A stretch of DNA of 64,000 bases from Pyrenula massariospora (lineage: Eukaryota > Ascomycota > Eurotiomycetes > Pyrenulales > Pyrenulaceae). The DNA lies in assembly GCA_021030905.1 (NCBI GenBank), contig JAGFMI010000002.1:1240001-1304000 (forward strand). The letters are read 5' to 3'. Under the pieces are notes generated by a model that worked only from the letters and a program-made list of their open reading frames with translations, was not told where the DNA came from and made no database searches. Positions 22,698 through 34,111 of the stretch are shown here, in pieces. Positions within the stretch are counted from its first letter, which is position 1; each line of letters begins with the position of its first letter. A program made the position numbers and the translations under genes.

Positions 22698-24865
22698 CTA
22701 CTGTATCGTCCTCCGATAAATCTCCTCCCCCCTCCCCACAAACACGACGATCGTCAAAACCACCGCCACCCCTATGCTCGTCCATACCCCGGCGATCCAG
22801 CTCTCCCTCGCAACCGCGACGGTCTCCGCATCCGACGCAAACAGGATAATCCAGGCCCGCTCCCTCAGACCCAAGACGCAACTCATGCACCAGCAGCTCA
22901 CCGTCACGTTCGTGAACTGCAGGAAGCTGAGCAGGATCACCCAGATGGCGTTAAGGAGGGCCAAGGTCTTGCCGAGGAAGCGTAGAATGACCGCAGAGCG
23001 CGCAAGATGGGGGCTAAACGCCCCGGATGATTCGAGATGGCGAGAGAAGTGGAGTGAGCTGAAGGCAGAGGCGAGGAGGAGGCCGAAGACCACGACGGCG
23101 ACGATGCCGTAGAGGCCGTAGGCGCCGGATTGGCAGCCGAGGCCGATGACGGGGGTCCTGTGGGGAGGTGATGAGGTCAGCAACGGACACACGTTAGGGG
23201 TCTGTGGCGTAGGTGTTCTCGACATACCGGTAGGCTATTAAGAATGCAGAGCCGGTGGTTACGATTTGGGTGAGGAGCGCAGCGAGCGCGGACTTGATAA
23301 TATTCTCAGTCACGCCGTGAGGGCTGCGTTGAGGGTAGAGCCGGTTCTGATGGTCGACCTCCATGGCTTCTTGCGGTGCGCCGATAACTCGTTGAATGTC
23401 GTCACCAGAACGTGATGACTGATCTGTTATGCGTCTTCCCAATAATTTCACCGATTGTTCAAACCCGTCAATGACCTCCTTGAGCTCTAGGACGGAACCG
23501 AAAACTTGTTGAGTGTCATTGTCAGAACTTGAGGACTGATCCACTATGCGGCTCCTGAATGACCTTACCGAATGCTCGAAATCGTCAAAAGTTTGTTTGA
23601 GCTCTGGTGATTGGGTGTCATTGCTAGGACTTAAGGTCTGATCCGAGATGCGGTTCTTGATTGAGTCGGCTAATTGATCAAAATTGTCAACGACCCATGT
23701 CGCAAACTGCATGTGGCTCCAGATGCGAGCATAATTGTAGATAGGTCCAGGGTTATACTCGTCGCCCTGTACGAGCATTCCGAACCAAAACACTTGCATG
23801 TTGCGTGACATATTATCGTAGGAGCCGCGAAATCGCCGGGCGCTTTGACGATCAATTGTGCGTATCCCAATCATGGGGCTGCGATGCCGTATGCTTTTGT
23901 TTGCGGCTTGAAAAGCATCGTCCACGTCCCCTGCTCGACTTTGAGTTCCCACTCTCACGAAACCAAGCACGACGGGCACCAGCCAAATCCATATGCTGTT
24001 GATTGCTAGGCCGACTGAAATGGTTGAATATGTTGCTGCCGAGGTGAAGAATACAATGACGGCAAGTGTCTGAGTAATGACAACAAAGGCGGTTTGGACC
24101 TGCAGGGAGTAAGTCCTGAGAGAAAGTAATCAGCTGTTGAAACTACTTCAGATACTGGATATCCCACCATTCGCGCTGGGTCTTCTTGAGCTCTGCTCTT
24201 GCCACTCCCCACCACTTGTCTCTGATCCAAGGATCGTCGAAGATTTCCACGTAGTCTCGTCTACTGGAGTCCAGGACAAAAGAGACAGGATTGTGCTGGG
24301 TACTAGCCACAACTTCTCGCGCACAGTCCAGGGTCTTTAGCAATTGTTCCCTTTCATTTTCTCCGAGATCTAGGTTTTGAACTTTCTCCCGAGTATGCCG
24401 AAAGTGATTATTGATCCACCTGACATTGGAAACACTCAAACATAGAGAATATACGATGAGCATTGGACTACCGACTGCGAGATAGAAGGACTGGAAATTT
24501 CCATGACCGCTTCTTGTCTCGTAAGGAAGCTGAGCGGCCAGTGTTAGCCAAGGCAAGAGCCATGTGTTGATTCCGCTAGCAAAGTCATTCCAGTTGAATT
24601 GTTGGTGGCCGGCACCGCAATAACGATTGCAGTCGGCATAGGAGACACCCCAAGCATCCGAGAAATTGGTTACCGAATGACCATATTGTGATCTTAAGGA
24701 GACGCTTGTGGGGTCCTGCGCATACGCCTCTGCCACATCGATGCCACACTGAGTATTATTAAAGGCTTGCACATAATAAAGAAGCCAGCTAAGAGTCGCC
24801 AGGCAACCGAATAGGCGAGCACCCATACTAGCACATATGCTGAAGCTGGAATTGGCTCGGCACAA
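22698..24865 (-). CDS. Large fungal multi-pass membrane protein, function unknown
   Basis: Three exons (24865-24156, 24115-23228, 23157-22698) sum to 686 codons with matching phases; the first intron is only 40 nt (a 31-nt alternative with GTAGTT is also in phase). A signal peptide or first TM starts at the internal Met at 24826 (ARLFGCLATLSWLLYYVQA). The lumenal segment has paired Cys (CGIDVAEAYAQ, CNRYCG). Then come TM segments including WLLPWLTLAAQLPYET and SFYLAVGSPMLIVYSLCLS. A polar region has three imperfect repeats (SDQTLSPSNDTQ, VDQSSSSDNDTQ, TDQSSRSGDDIQ, about 60 residues apart). The C-terminal exon has four further TM helices. This is a recurrent fungal family with no known function; the internal repeats suggest a duplicated extracytoplasmic or cytoplasmic loop. 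Confidence 0.75.
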
Positions 24866-26611
24866 AATTTCTGTAGCATATACAATATATCATGAACAAC
24901 AATGAAATGACCTGCCGCTTGTTGTAGCTTCGGAAGTCCCGGACGTGGCTGTGCTACATCACTTACTTATAGTAGTCCTCTCGCCGGGAAAAGCAATAAT
25001 GGTGAATGGAAGAATTACAGGCGTTCACGCAAGGAGATTAATCCCTCTCTTGTGGCGTTATGGCGTTGGCGGGCACATGTTTCAATCATGGTGACAGGAC
25101 GGCTTCTATGATTGTACAAGGCTTTCGTACGAGATGTTATGGCAGGTCTAGTTTGTGGGCTGGTACGCGTCTGGCCGACACCTCCGATCAAACATGGCTT
25201 CTGACACCTGGCGTCGTTAGTTATTAGTCTAATCAGGCATGGTATTCAGAGCAATGAAACTCTGTAATTTTGTAGCGTTGCGGAAGTAGCGAATGGAAAA
25301 GTCGTTAGTACGAAGCCAACTTTTTCCGGGCAAAGCCATATTCCGATAATGCTGGGCGGACTTTTGGGGCCTTTTGTTGTTGGGCTGAAATTGAGGCAGC
25401 CTCGAAACGGTCGTAAGTACTCATGTGTTTCTGGTTGCCTAGGATCCAGCCACCTGATCTCCCGACCTGCCTGACGGGGACTAGCACGCTGTGAGCCTAG
25501 GGGGATCGGGTGGGGGGGGGGCGGTTGAGAGCCACGATGTCAAGGGATTTCAAAACATCGAGAAATTTAGATTATGAATCCTTGATTGCCTATAATCCCT
25601 CACCGCAATGATCCAGATAATACTTGATTCCATACGCGACACTCGCTCATCGCGTCTCTAGTCTTAAGTTGTGAAAGAATTAGGCGAATGCTAATGCATG
25701 TCTAAATGAAGTCGAAGCCATGAGGGAATCTTCTTTTGCGAGATCAGGAAACGCTCAGAACAAATGTGGTTAAACATAAATAACTCATAGACCGATTTAT
25801 TGCCATATTTCATCAATCAACGACTTTTAGGCTTCGTTTGACTGAACTCCGCCCAAACTCAACGAAGAGGGTTCGTGACGTTCTGCGTCCCTCAGTTTGT
25901 CGCGCCGCGACTGCAGGTTGGGGCCCGAAAATGAAGATAGCAATCGAGTCGTGTTAATAAGGACCGAGTCAGCGTGAAGAGCTCCTCTTTCGGTTAGGGA
26001 CTGCCCCGCTGTGTATCGTTCCCTCGAGGCTACCATGTCCAGAAATCGCACTAGAAGAACAAATGATGTACACGATGGGTCCTTTAGAAAATCCATCACG
26101 TCTCAAATTTGGAAAGATAGAGATCACATACTCTATGTATGCATAAATCCTTTGTTTATTGCCTTCCTGTTATTCTAAATTCCTCGCTTCGGTAACGAGT
26201 ATTTACAACGTGCTCTTGACCAAAACTGATCCATTTCTGCTCCAAGCGCCTTCGGTTCTATCACAATTGCTCAAATATCTCATTATGAGCGACTCAGAGG
26301 AATCAGTAGGCTGTTCCAATATTCCAGCCTCCCGGTGGACAATCAATATAATTAACAGCTGGCTCCTGGTCACAACGGCGTCAAACGCTCGTTCAAGTCG
26401 TTCAGGCAGACCTTGAACTGAACGTTCCGTTCGATTAATTTGAAGGAACCAAGCTGTACTGGGAAAATAGGTTGACTAACAGGACGGAACGAACGGAACG
26501 AGTTGAATTGGGGATATATGAAGCTATTAAATAGGCCTGTATCAAAAATTTTTAGTACTGCAGGCTCTAGAGGCCAGTTGATCCCTTCAACCCCTTGTCG
26601 TTGCTTATCCT
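24866..26611. other. Intergenic, AT-rich; inverted repeats near right end
   Basis: 1.7 kb with no supported gene. A run of ten or more G sits at about 25511-25521. The right 300 bp, next to the hAT relic, has small inverted repeats listed separately and may be part of the element. A minus frame at 26099-25827 has no family resemblance. Confidence 0.4.
26391..26500. repeat. Inverted repeats flanking the 3' side of the hAT relic
   Basis: Two nested signals. A 9-10 bp imperfect inverted repeat is at 26391-26399 and 26409-26418. An 11-bp perfect inverted repeat (CGTTCCGTTCG and its complement) is at 26423-26433 and 26490-26500. They lie 110-220 bp beyond the transposase stop, where subterminal repeats of a hAT element would be expected. 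I could not find a matching copy on the other side or a target-site duplication. Confidence 0.4.
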
Positions 26612-27340
26612 CTATACAACACTCCTCTTGATCCAGTTGTAACCGCAACTTAAAGCTTCGATGATATCGTCGCTGAGTTGATTACGTTTTGGCGAGATAA
26701 TATATTTGGCGCCGTTAAATACAATCTTAGGTCTAAAGCTCATGATAGGTTCGAAGAGGATATTGAAGGCCATTCGCGTTAACCGGGGATTCTTTTCTTC
26801 CTTATTAGCCCACCAATTGTATACATTAGTGTCTCTTGCAAGCTTTGATGGTTTAGTCTCACTATAGATCTTGTAGGGGTCTTTTGGCGCTACCTTCTTG
26901 CGGATCCCGGTGAGGAAGTTCTTAACGGAATAGTCGTCATCGTTATCAAGAGGTAAGGTAAATGAGAAATTCGTCAACGTTACTATCTTGTAGTCCTGCT
27001 AGACAGTGTAAAGAGTCTTCTTTATTGACTCAAGAAACTTTTTGAGGTCCTTACCCTGGCTATCTTTAAAGTACTTTAGACGGTACTTAAGATAAAGGAT
27101 TAACGCCGCGACGTAAGCAGGCGACTCGTCGATATTTTTATGATATTTATCGATCTTCTTTCAAGCCAAGTTCATTAACACGACCAGCGCCCTATTGTCT
27201 TTATACTTGACTTTTGCGTCTTCCAGGTGCTTTAGAAGGGCTTTAAACGAGGGCAACGCTTCTAGTATGAAGCCGTGACGCCATACCTCACCCCGTCCTT
27301 TATGCATAAATTGTAAGGGGCCGGAGCCGATTGCTCATCC
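26612..27340 (-). mobile_element. Decayed hAT-superfamily DNA transposase (C-terminal part)
   Basis: Read right to left, the frame gives the C-terminal part of a hAT transposase. First there is a helical block ending in LPSFKALLKHLEDAK. Next comes the KKIDKYHKN..SPAYVAALILYLKYRLKYF segment, which matches the family's W-K-l-d-k-Y..sp.Y.aA..L.P..k..yf pattern. Last is the dimerisation domain with YNWWANKEEKNPRLTRMAFNI and ISPKRNQLSDDIIEALSCG. Two in-frame stops break it: a TGA at about 27165, where the family has Trp, and a TAG at about 27000, likely from CAG. Both are C:G to T:A changes. The N-terminal half, with the BED finger and first catalytic Asp, is absent. The copy cannot encode an active enzyme. 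Confidence 0.75.
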
Positions 27341-27436
27341 GCCATAATCGTAGCTTTTAACTCCCGTTAAATTGAACCGATGCGAATACTTTTCCAGGCC
27401 ACGGATATCTCATGATAGTTGTCCTTCGTCATCTAG

Positions 27437-28318
27437 TTATGCAGCCTTGGATCGGGGAAAAATAAGGCCAGCGAAGACGGCAAGCACGCCAACACCAATC
27501 GACAGATTCCGTAGGCAATTCATTAAGCCTAACTTGGTAGTCTTACCTGCGGCTGCCTCAAGCGTCTTGGCCTCGTTCCGATGCGGAAACTCGACATCCG
27601 GGGTGCTTTTCCCGAGGAATTCGCAGAGCGGACCCCATCCAGAACCAAGCTTGTAATCTAGCAGCCTCTCGCTCGAAACCTCAGCCCGAACATCGGTGTA
27701 GTGACGCTCGTACACATCGCGCAAGCGCGCTTTGCACCTCGCCTTATCGGTGGAGCCGAACAGAAGGCGGATCCAGGCAGCGGATGTCTTGAAGATACGA
27801 CCGAAGAACGTGGGGTCGAGGTAGCGGAAGAGATACTGGCCGATTGGGTTGAGGCTGGCATCTAACAGAACCTCCATGCTATGCACCCAGTTATCCAGAT
27901 CCCGCTCAACCAGCACGACCCGTGCTTCTGGGTAAGCCGCCACGAGCTCACGCCAGAGCGCCACGCCTGGCGCATCGCAGACGGTCTCGCAATGGCCCAG
28001 AAGCTGGTCAAAGTGCGCGCGGTAGTCGAAATTGTCACCTTGGGCGTTCTGAGATAACGAGCGTTGCTTGTGCCACATGGCCGTTTGCCACATCTCAGCG
28101 TCACGCAGGTTCGCGAACATGCTGCTGAAGTGATACGGCGATGCATAGCCGAGCAAGGCCATGGCTTCTTGCATCGACTGCGTCCCGGTGCGGGGCAGAC
28201 CGAGGCAGAGGACCCGCATTGGAACGGTGCGTTTGGCCCCGCGGCGGTCGATGTTGAGGTCTGGGTCGAGGATGACGGCCCAAGCTCCCATGAGCTTGTA
28301 GTCCGCCTCCGTTGCCAT
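27437..28318 (-). CDS. Sulfotransferase-fold protein (Sulfotransfer_4 type) with C-terminal TM
   Basis: A single exon of 293 residues. The P-loop-like PAPS-binding motif is at residues 36-49 (VLCLGLPRTGTQSM). VVLVERDLDNWVHSMEVLL around residues 150-168 corresponds to the 3'-phosphate-binding strand and helix. LGSGWGPLCEFLG near residue 225 is the conserved block before the end of the fold. A hydrophobic helix (LSIGVGVLAVFAGLIF) near the C-terminus would anchor the protein in a membrane. The family is widespread in ascomycetes, often near secondary-metabolite genes, but substrates are mostly unknown, and sulfotransferase activity itself is unproven for many members. The gene begins about 100 bp from the hAT relic and is not itself damaged. 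Confidence 0.82.
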   Translation of the reverse strand: MATEADYKLMGAWAVILDPDLNIDRRGAKRTVPMRVLCLGLPRTGTQSMQEAMALLGYASPYHFSSMFANLRDAEMWQTAMWHKQRSLSQNAQGDNFDYRAHFDQLLGHCETVCDAPGVALWRELVAAYPEARVVLVERDLDNWVHSMEVLLDASLNPIGQYLFRYLDPTFFGRIFKTSAAWIRLLFGSTDKARCKARLRDVYERHYTDVRAEVSSERLLDYKLGSGWGPLCEFLGKSTPDVEFPHRNEAKTLEAAAGKTTKLGLMNCLRNLSIGVGVLAVFAGLIFPRSKAA

Positions 28319-29609
28319 ACGGTAGCTGGTATGTGGAATGTTTCACACCATCCACAACCGGCTCTTGTCTTTAAGAGACTGCTCAGCTTGACGTAAAGTG
28401 TGAAAAGCAATCTGCAATGACTGGAAGAAATGGTCTGATGATTTCGCCGCTCAGGTGGTTGAGTGATAAAAATAGAAGCAAGCTGTCGATCAAGGTGATG
28501 GCGAGGCTAGGTGGAGAAAGAGTCGAGGTACGAAGTTGTGATACGTGCAGCTCTGCTCGATACCGGTGATACTCGCACAAAAGCTGATTGTAGCTAGCCC
28601 GAAAGTTCGTCCATAGAAACTCAGGCGGGCATTTTATACTTAGATACTTATGGTCGCATGCGATGGAGGATCCAAGTCGGCGATCTGGAAATGTCTGGAC
28701 GTGTTCCGCGTTCTGATTGTCAAATCGAAGACTTGAGGTTGTGTTGGGCTCAAGAGTCAGTCTTGGCATGCGAAAGTTTCGTTCGAAGCCTAATGCGGCT
28801 TTGGACCTCGCCCAATAAGAACACAACGTATCTTTCCACTCCGGGGCACATTGTGTAGATCTAGGCCTAAAACAGGCGCAGAGTACCTGTACAGTACTCC
28901 ACATGTAGGTGGTAGAGTTGAGTCTATTCCTGTCATGCCACAGGCTGTCAGTGTACCACCTGCCTCTCTCGGAGTAGTCGCGCTTACGCGGCGCCTACGA
29001 TACTGTCGCACATAAAAGTAGTCTATTCATCTTGGCCATTGGCCGGTCTTTTTGGCGCAGTGGTCTGCTCGACAGATACATAGTTGTTCCTTTTGTAGAT
29101 TCTACTTGAAGCTCTCTAGCTTTTGTTTTTTGTTCAGACTATAGGCCGAGGCAATCGTTAGAGTCCCGTATACGTGCCCTACCCGAGTCCTAGACGTTCT
29201 ACCTGCCGTATCTGAGGGCGGCCTCACAATTCCCACCCCGCCCTTGCGGATGGATGCTGTTCACGTTGCCAAGAGCCTATCTGGTGGCTTGAGGCCGAGA
29301 ACTTGAGGACACGGCCCGCTTGTCTTGTGCGACGTGCCCTCCTCTTGAATGGTGTGCTGAAAAGCAAGGTAATGGGTTCATCTAAGTATAGCTCTACATC
29401 ATGCGTAGAGCCAGTCTGGATTTGATGCAAGAGAAATCTGATCCCAAATGTATGACTAGGCTGTGAGAAGTCTACCCAAGGGGGGAGGGGGTATGAGAAT
29501 GGAGATAGATACAAGGTTGCTCTTAAGAGCAGATCGTCCCCGCTTGCTAAGATGTGGCTACTGCCCTTGACGATCCTGATTCTTGTCCAGTATCGCAAAT
29601 TCGGCTGCG
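28319..29609. other. Intergenic, no gene seen
   Basis: 1.3 kb between divergent genes. Minus frames at 28904-28383 (173 codons) and 29598-29224 (124 codons) are open, but have no domain, signal peptide or splice context and overlap promoter space, so I do not call them. Confidence 0.4.
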
Positions 29610-30810
29610 ATGTCTTCTGAGTTCTCTGATTCCCAGAATGGAGCAGACCGTTGTCCGACTTTAAAGCCTGTCCACGCTGACTCAGGAATTGCCGGAAAAG
29701 GCGTATGCATGGGGCATTTCAATACCTTATTTCTTGAAACGGTGCTGAGATGTCTTTAGGTTCCGATCGCTGAGTTCGGAGGCGCTGTTTTCTGTTTCTT
29801 GTATTCACTCCTCGTGCTTATCCTGCGATTCATCAAGCGCCGTCACAAGTGCCATAAGCCAGACTGTCATGTCAAATCGCTGTCGAAGCTGTTCAAAAGC
29901 CTCGCCACCGCCACAAATGACCAGCAGAGCTATCTCAGTATTGTTCTAATAGGTTTCTGCTTCTATCGAGTGACAAATAGCGATCTGTCGTTGTACCATT
30001 TTCGGATTCTCGGGTCGGTTGTTGCGTTGATTGTCGTTGTTAATATGTTCTCTATCACCGCGTTCGAGCGCTCATTCAAGGAAAACAGGCTCATGCTGAC
30101 ACTGCACGTCCTTCCCTTGATCGTCGACGCGGCTGCGGGCTGGGGTTTTTTCTAGTTCTGATTGCCTTGACATCTGGCAGTTCACCGGAGAGCTTCTTCA
30201 ATTGCCGTTTTGTCAATATCAGTCAATGACATTGTGCCGCTCTTTTTTCTGATCATACTGAGCGTAATAGTGGTAATTGTCTCACTGCTTCCTTTGTCTT
30301 ACCATGATCGATGGGCGATCAAATCGTCCGAGTGGATCGGATCAATTGGCGGACTTATCTTGGGCGTTTTCTGGGTACATCATGTGCTCGGCGAATCTCA
30401 AGCCTCCGGACAGCCGACAATTAAGATAGGGCCTCCGGATGATGAGCGTACCTTGAGTTTTGGACAATTGGTACCACTAGTTCTGCTCGGCGGAAACTCT
30501 TTTTCCGCAATCCTTTCTTACGGAGGCATGTGCAAAGTTTCTTCGAATTGTTTTCAGTCCATTTTCTGCGGTATTTGCAGACAAGATGTACTAACAGTTA
30601 TCAGATGAGCGCTCACGCATCAAGAAAAAATTGAAGAAAGAAAGGGAAGAAGAAGATGCGCGTCGCATAGGAGACATATTTACGATGAGAGATGATTCTG
30701 AGGCAGGAGAAGAGTCTGAGGCAGGAACTAAGCTGCAGCCATTGAGAATACGCATATCACACATGTCAGAGGAACCTTCAACACTTCGAACAATCGCGGC
30801 AATTAAATAG
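29610..30810 (+). CDS. Fungal multi-pass membrane protein, function unknown
   Basis: Proposed exons 29610-29702, 29760-30144, 30181-30525 and 30605-30810 give 342 residues, all in phase. The N-terminus has the layout common in a fungal membrane family: a short Cys/Pro region, then DSGIAGKGVPIAEFGGAVFCFLY leading into TM1. About six more hydrophobic segments follow, then a charged Lys/Glu-rich cytoplasmic tail (KKKLKKEREEEDARR). The second intron would be only 36 nt with a weak GTTTTT donor, so that junction is doubtful. The third intron has a GC donor (GCATGT) and is the only solution I find that keeps the tail in frame. Function unknown. Confidence 0.65.
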
Positions 30811-30899
30811 ATAGACTTTCATTCTCTTCGTCCATAACATTCGGACAACCGATTCGCTCATCAAGCAACCTCATCGGCGACTCAGCTAGTTCAAGAAGA

Positions 30900-33155
30900 C
30901 TAGACGACTGTTTCCAGAGCATCCATGAATTCGTCTTCTTCGTCAGCAATGTCTGTGCTCATAGCTTCAATACGCTTGATCAACTTCATGAGGGCCTCTG
31001 TGAATTCTGGCGTTGCATCGGCACGAGAATTCAAGATATCGAGAGCAGTTTGTTCTAGTGACATGTAAATACGGCCTCTGTTATGCTTAGACTTGTCGAT
31101 CTCACCTCGTTTATCCGTCCTCTTGATATCTATATTAGGGAGCTGATACGAAAGCAATAGTTCAACTGTCCTTGTATCTCCGTACTGGGCAACACGGTGG
31201 AGTATAGTCGAGCCAGCATTGTTAATCAAGCCGAGATCTGCTCCGGCAGCAAGGAGAACGGCCAAAGCATTATTGGATGGTTTGAAAATAGCAAGGAATA
31301 CTGCGCTGTTGCCACATTGATCAAGGTGGTCGATTTCCGCACCATGTTCAATGAGATAGGTGCATGTTATGTCACTGTCTTGAAGAGCTGCTTTCCCTAA
31401 AGGCGCTGCTTTTAGCCATGTCAATGCGTTGACGTTAGCTCCAGATTCGCATAGAATCTGTACAAATTCAACGTCTGACCCTCTATAGCAAGCAATGTGG
31501 AGGGCAGTACAACCATGTGCGTTTTTTGCGTTGACATCGGATCCAGCCATTAACAAAGTCTCGAGAGATCCGCACTACACGCGATGACGGCCTTCGAAAG
31601 AGGCGTTTCATGCCAACCGTCCTTAGCTTCCTTGTTTGCTCCCGCTGCAAGGAGAGTGGTCAAAGGCGCTACTTCGCCCCTTTCAGCCGCCCAATGCAAT
31701 GGCGTACGACCCAAATTATCACCAACGTCGATTAAAGCTATTGTAGAAGGATCTAGCAAGACTTCTTCCAAACTCAGAGGTAATAGTCCAAGAACCACAC
31801 GATGCAAAAAGGAGAATCGGAACAGCTCCTGAATATTTTGGACGGGAAAAATCTCCCGCAGCTCAGCCAGAACTTTGGTGGGCCAGTGCACGCTCAATAT
31901 ATCCATCCAGGCCGATTGTAATGCAGTCTTGCCTGTGTCGTCTACAATCAGCGGATCAGCACCCGCGTGCACCAGCAGACGGCAAACATCCGACTTCCCT
32001 GCATCTATCGCATACCTTAGGGCGGTCTTTCCATGCTCGGAATCAACGTCATTTGGGTTGGCTTGCCCGCGCTCAAAAAGGGCCTTTATAGCTTGGGAAT
32101 CGCCAAATCTGGCAAGTTGGAACAAGTTCTTCCTGTCATAGTGGCTATATCGATTGCGGACAACAAGACCTGCCATCAAGCCACCGCTGAACGATGTGGC
32201 AAGGGCAGCCAAAAGGGTCTTTTGCATGAACCACTGGGGAAAATTATAACAAAGCTCGATGCTCGACGATGACTGGCTGATACACGACATATCAGTACAG
32301 CTGGACGCTGTCTTGAATAGACCAGCGTGTCTAATGAACAAAATCCCCAGAGCCTTGTCGAACTGTGCCGGCGAGCGCATTCTCTTGCGAAGATGGCAAG
32401 CGCATTTGCATGAGCCAAGGCAAGCGGCACGCTGCAGATGAAAATTGACAGCAGAGAAGGGGCGGCTTAAGGAGGGCACTGAGTTCGGAAAATCTAGCCC
32501 TGAAGTCGTTGCCATTATCGAATTCTGAATAGTTTGTGCGGTAGTCAAGTTAGCAAGGTCTCTTCCCACAATTATGGGATGCAATGCTTCATTGTTGGCT
32601 GCAGATATATAGCTCGTAGAGGGTTTCGCTTCCAACTTCATCGACTGTAGCATGATTTTAATCCCCGTAGACACCGAGCTAAAACTCTGTTAGCAGAATA
32701 AACATCATTTATGGCCCGAGCCGGAGGACCAACGCATTGTAGACTGTCAACAGCATTTGGAGCCTCTCACGAATATCGCGCAGCTCCTTCTGCAACTGCT
32801 TTATCTTGGCATGATGTCGAATCCATCTGAGAGTTCGGACTTTGTCGTCTTTTGCAGTCGTCGGTCTGCTGACTTGCTTTATCAGAGACCAAAGCTGGTT
32901 CCACAGAGGGCGTGCCCGGGTCATTTGGAAGGAAAGGGCCGCTACATGAGGATTTACAGCTGTGCTGCTACTCGCTTCAATATTCTCAAGAGCCTTTTGA
33001 ACCTCTAACAGTACCAAGTGTGAGTCATTGACCTCGTTTGAGAGTGCCAGAAGCTCTGACCGCGCATTGAGGCCATGTTGCAATACTTTGGTACACTTCG
33101 CTGAGATTTGGATGATAGCTAAAACACTAGCGGCGAGCCCAACAGCTTCGGCCAT
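30900..33155 (-). CDS. STAND-type N-terminal domain plus ankyrin repeats, frameshifted
   Basis: Exon 1 (33155-32730) encodes a helical domain starting MAEAVGLAASVLAIIQIS, the hallmark of the fungal STAND N-terminal domain (PF17111-like). A 43-nt intron (32729-32687, weak GTCCTC donor) joins it in phase to a second exon. That exon has a middle region with Cys-rich CLGSCKCACHLRK, then ankyrin repeats (KTALRYAIDAGKSDVCRLLVHAGADP, RTPLHWAAERGEVAPLTTLLAAGA, CTALHIACYRG and others) to an acidic C-terminus at 30900. Near 31565-31575 the frame shifts: the upstream frame ends in TAA at about 31550, while ankyrin coding continues in another frame through the same place. A 5-nt insertion would explain it. 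No NACHT or NB-ARC P-loop is visible. Either the allele is broken or the base call is wrong. Confidence 0.7.
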
Positions 33156-34111
33156 GTATGACCTAGTAATTTCAACTTCACACGGCTATTGTGAGGCGGT
33201 GGGCCGCTACGCGACTAATAAATGACGCTCGAGATAGATGTGAGGAACAAACCGGTGAGCAGAGCTGCAAGATTGTACAGGACTGATACCTTGCGTTTGG
33301 ATAGCAATTATGGTGCCGTCGCATAGCGTCTTGTATAAAAAGCCCTTCGACCACGGCATCCATTATTTTCTGCTGCATTCGAAGGGCCAGACTATGGTTC
33401 TATTCCGCCACAGCGCTTAAGCTGCAGCAAGGCTGGATCTTCGCCTCGGGTAGCTTAACGAACCTATGATTTTCAGATTACCTTTGCCGTGTCTCGCTAC
33501 TTGAATCATGGCTCGTCGAGAATTGAAGGCTGCAATCGTGCATAGGATATTTCCAATGAACGGGTTGTAAATGATGGGTGTCTTCCCACTCTGGGCGCAT
33601 GGGCAATTGAGAGTTTCGGGCATTACGGGCCGGTAGATCTCGACTTCGGACCTAAAACAGGCTTAACGCCGCCCTGAAGTCGCGTCCTTGCATGTTAGAC
33701 TTTTTGTCCTCTGGCCGCTCCCAGCTCGCGGTGCTGCCAATGCCAATCATAAATCTATCATCTGCACGAGCGTCGTGGGCGTGATCATAGAATAGAAGAA
33801 GTGAGATCTGCGGAATTCATCGTGAAATATGCACTGAAGAAAACGCGGTCAGGTGATGGCGACACGTAGGGGTAAAGTGATTATTGCATTTGCCTTTCAT
33901 AGCAATGTACTGGCAACGGCGCACTTACTGTCATCGTATTTCACTTTGTCCGTTACCTTGTAAATGACTCTCTATGTATTGTCTTACCTAGTGAAAGGAC
34001 CTAGCTATTTTAAATCAATCCGCTTCTCTCAGCTTTTTCGATTTTGTCACAAAAATCTTCCATCGTCCAAATCATTCCGGCAAGCGCCTCTCTTTGTAAG
34101 TTACCCGGAAG
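33156..34111. other. Intergenic, shared by divergent genes
   Basis: About 950 bp between the ankyrin gene and the F-box gene, which point away from each other. It should hold both promoters. A TATA-like TATAAAAA is at about 33335 on the plus strand. No coding frame is supported. Confidence 0.4.

Noticed and set aside
28383-28904. 173-codon minus-strand frame upstream of the sulfotransferase gene
   Set aside because: No family resemblance; it occupies promoter space and overlaps no plausible exon.
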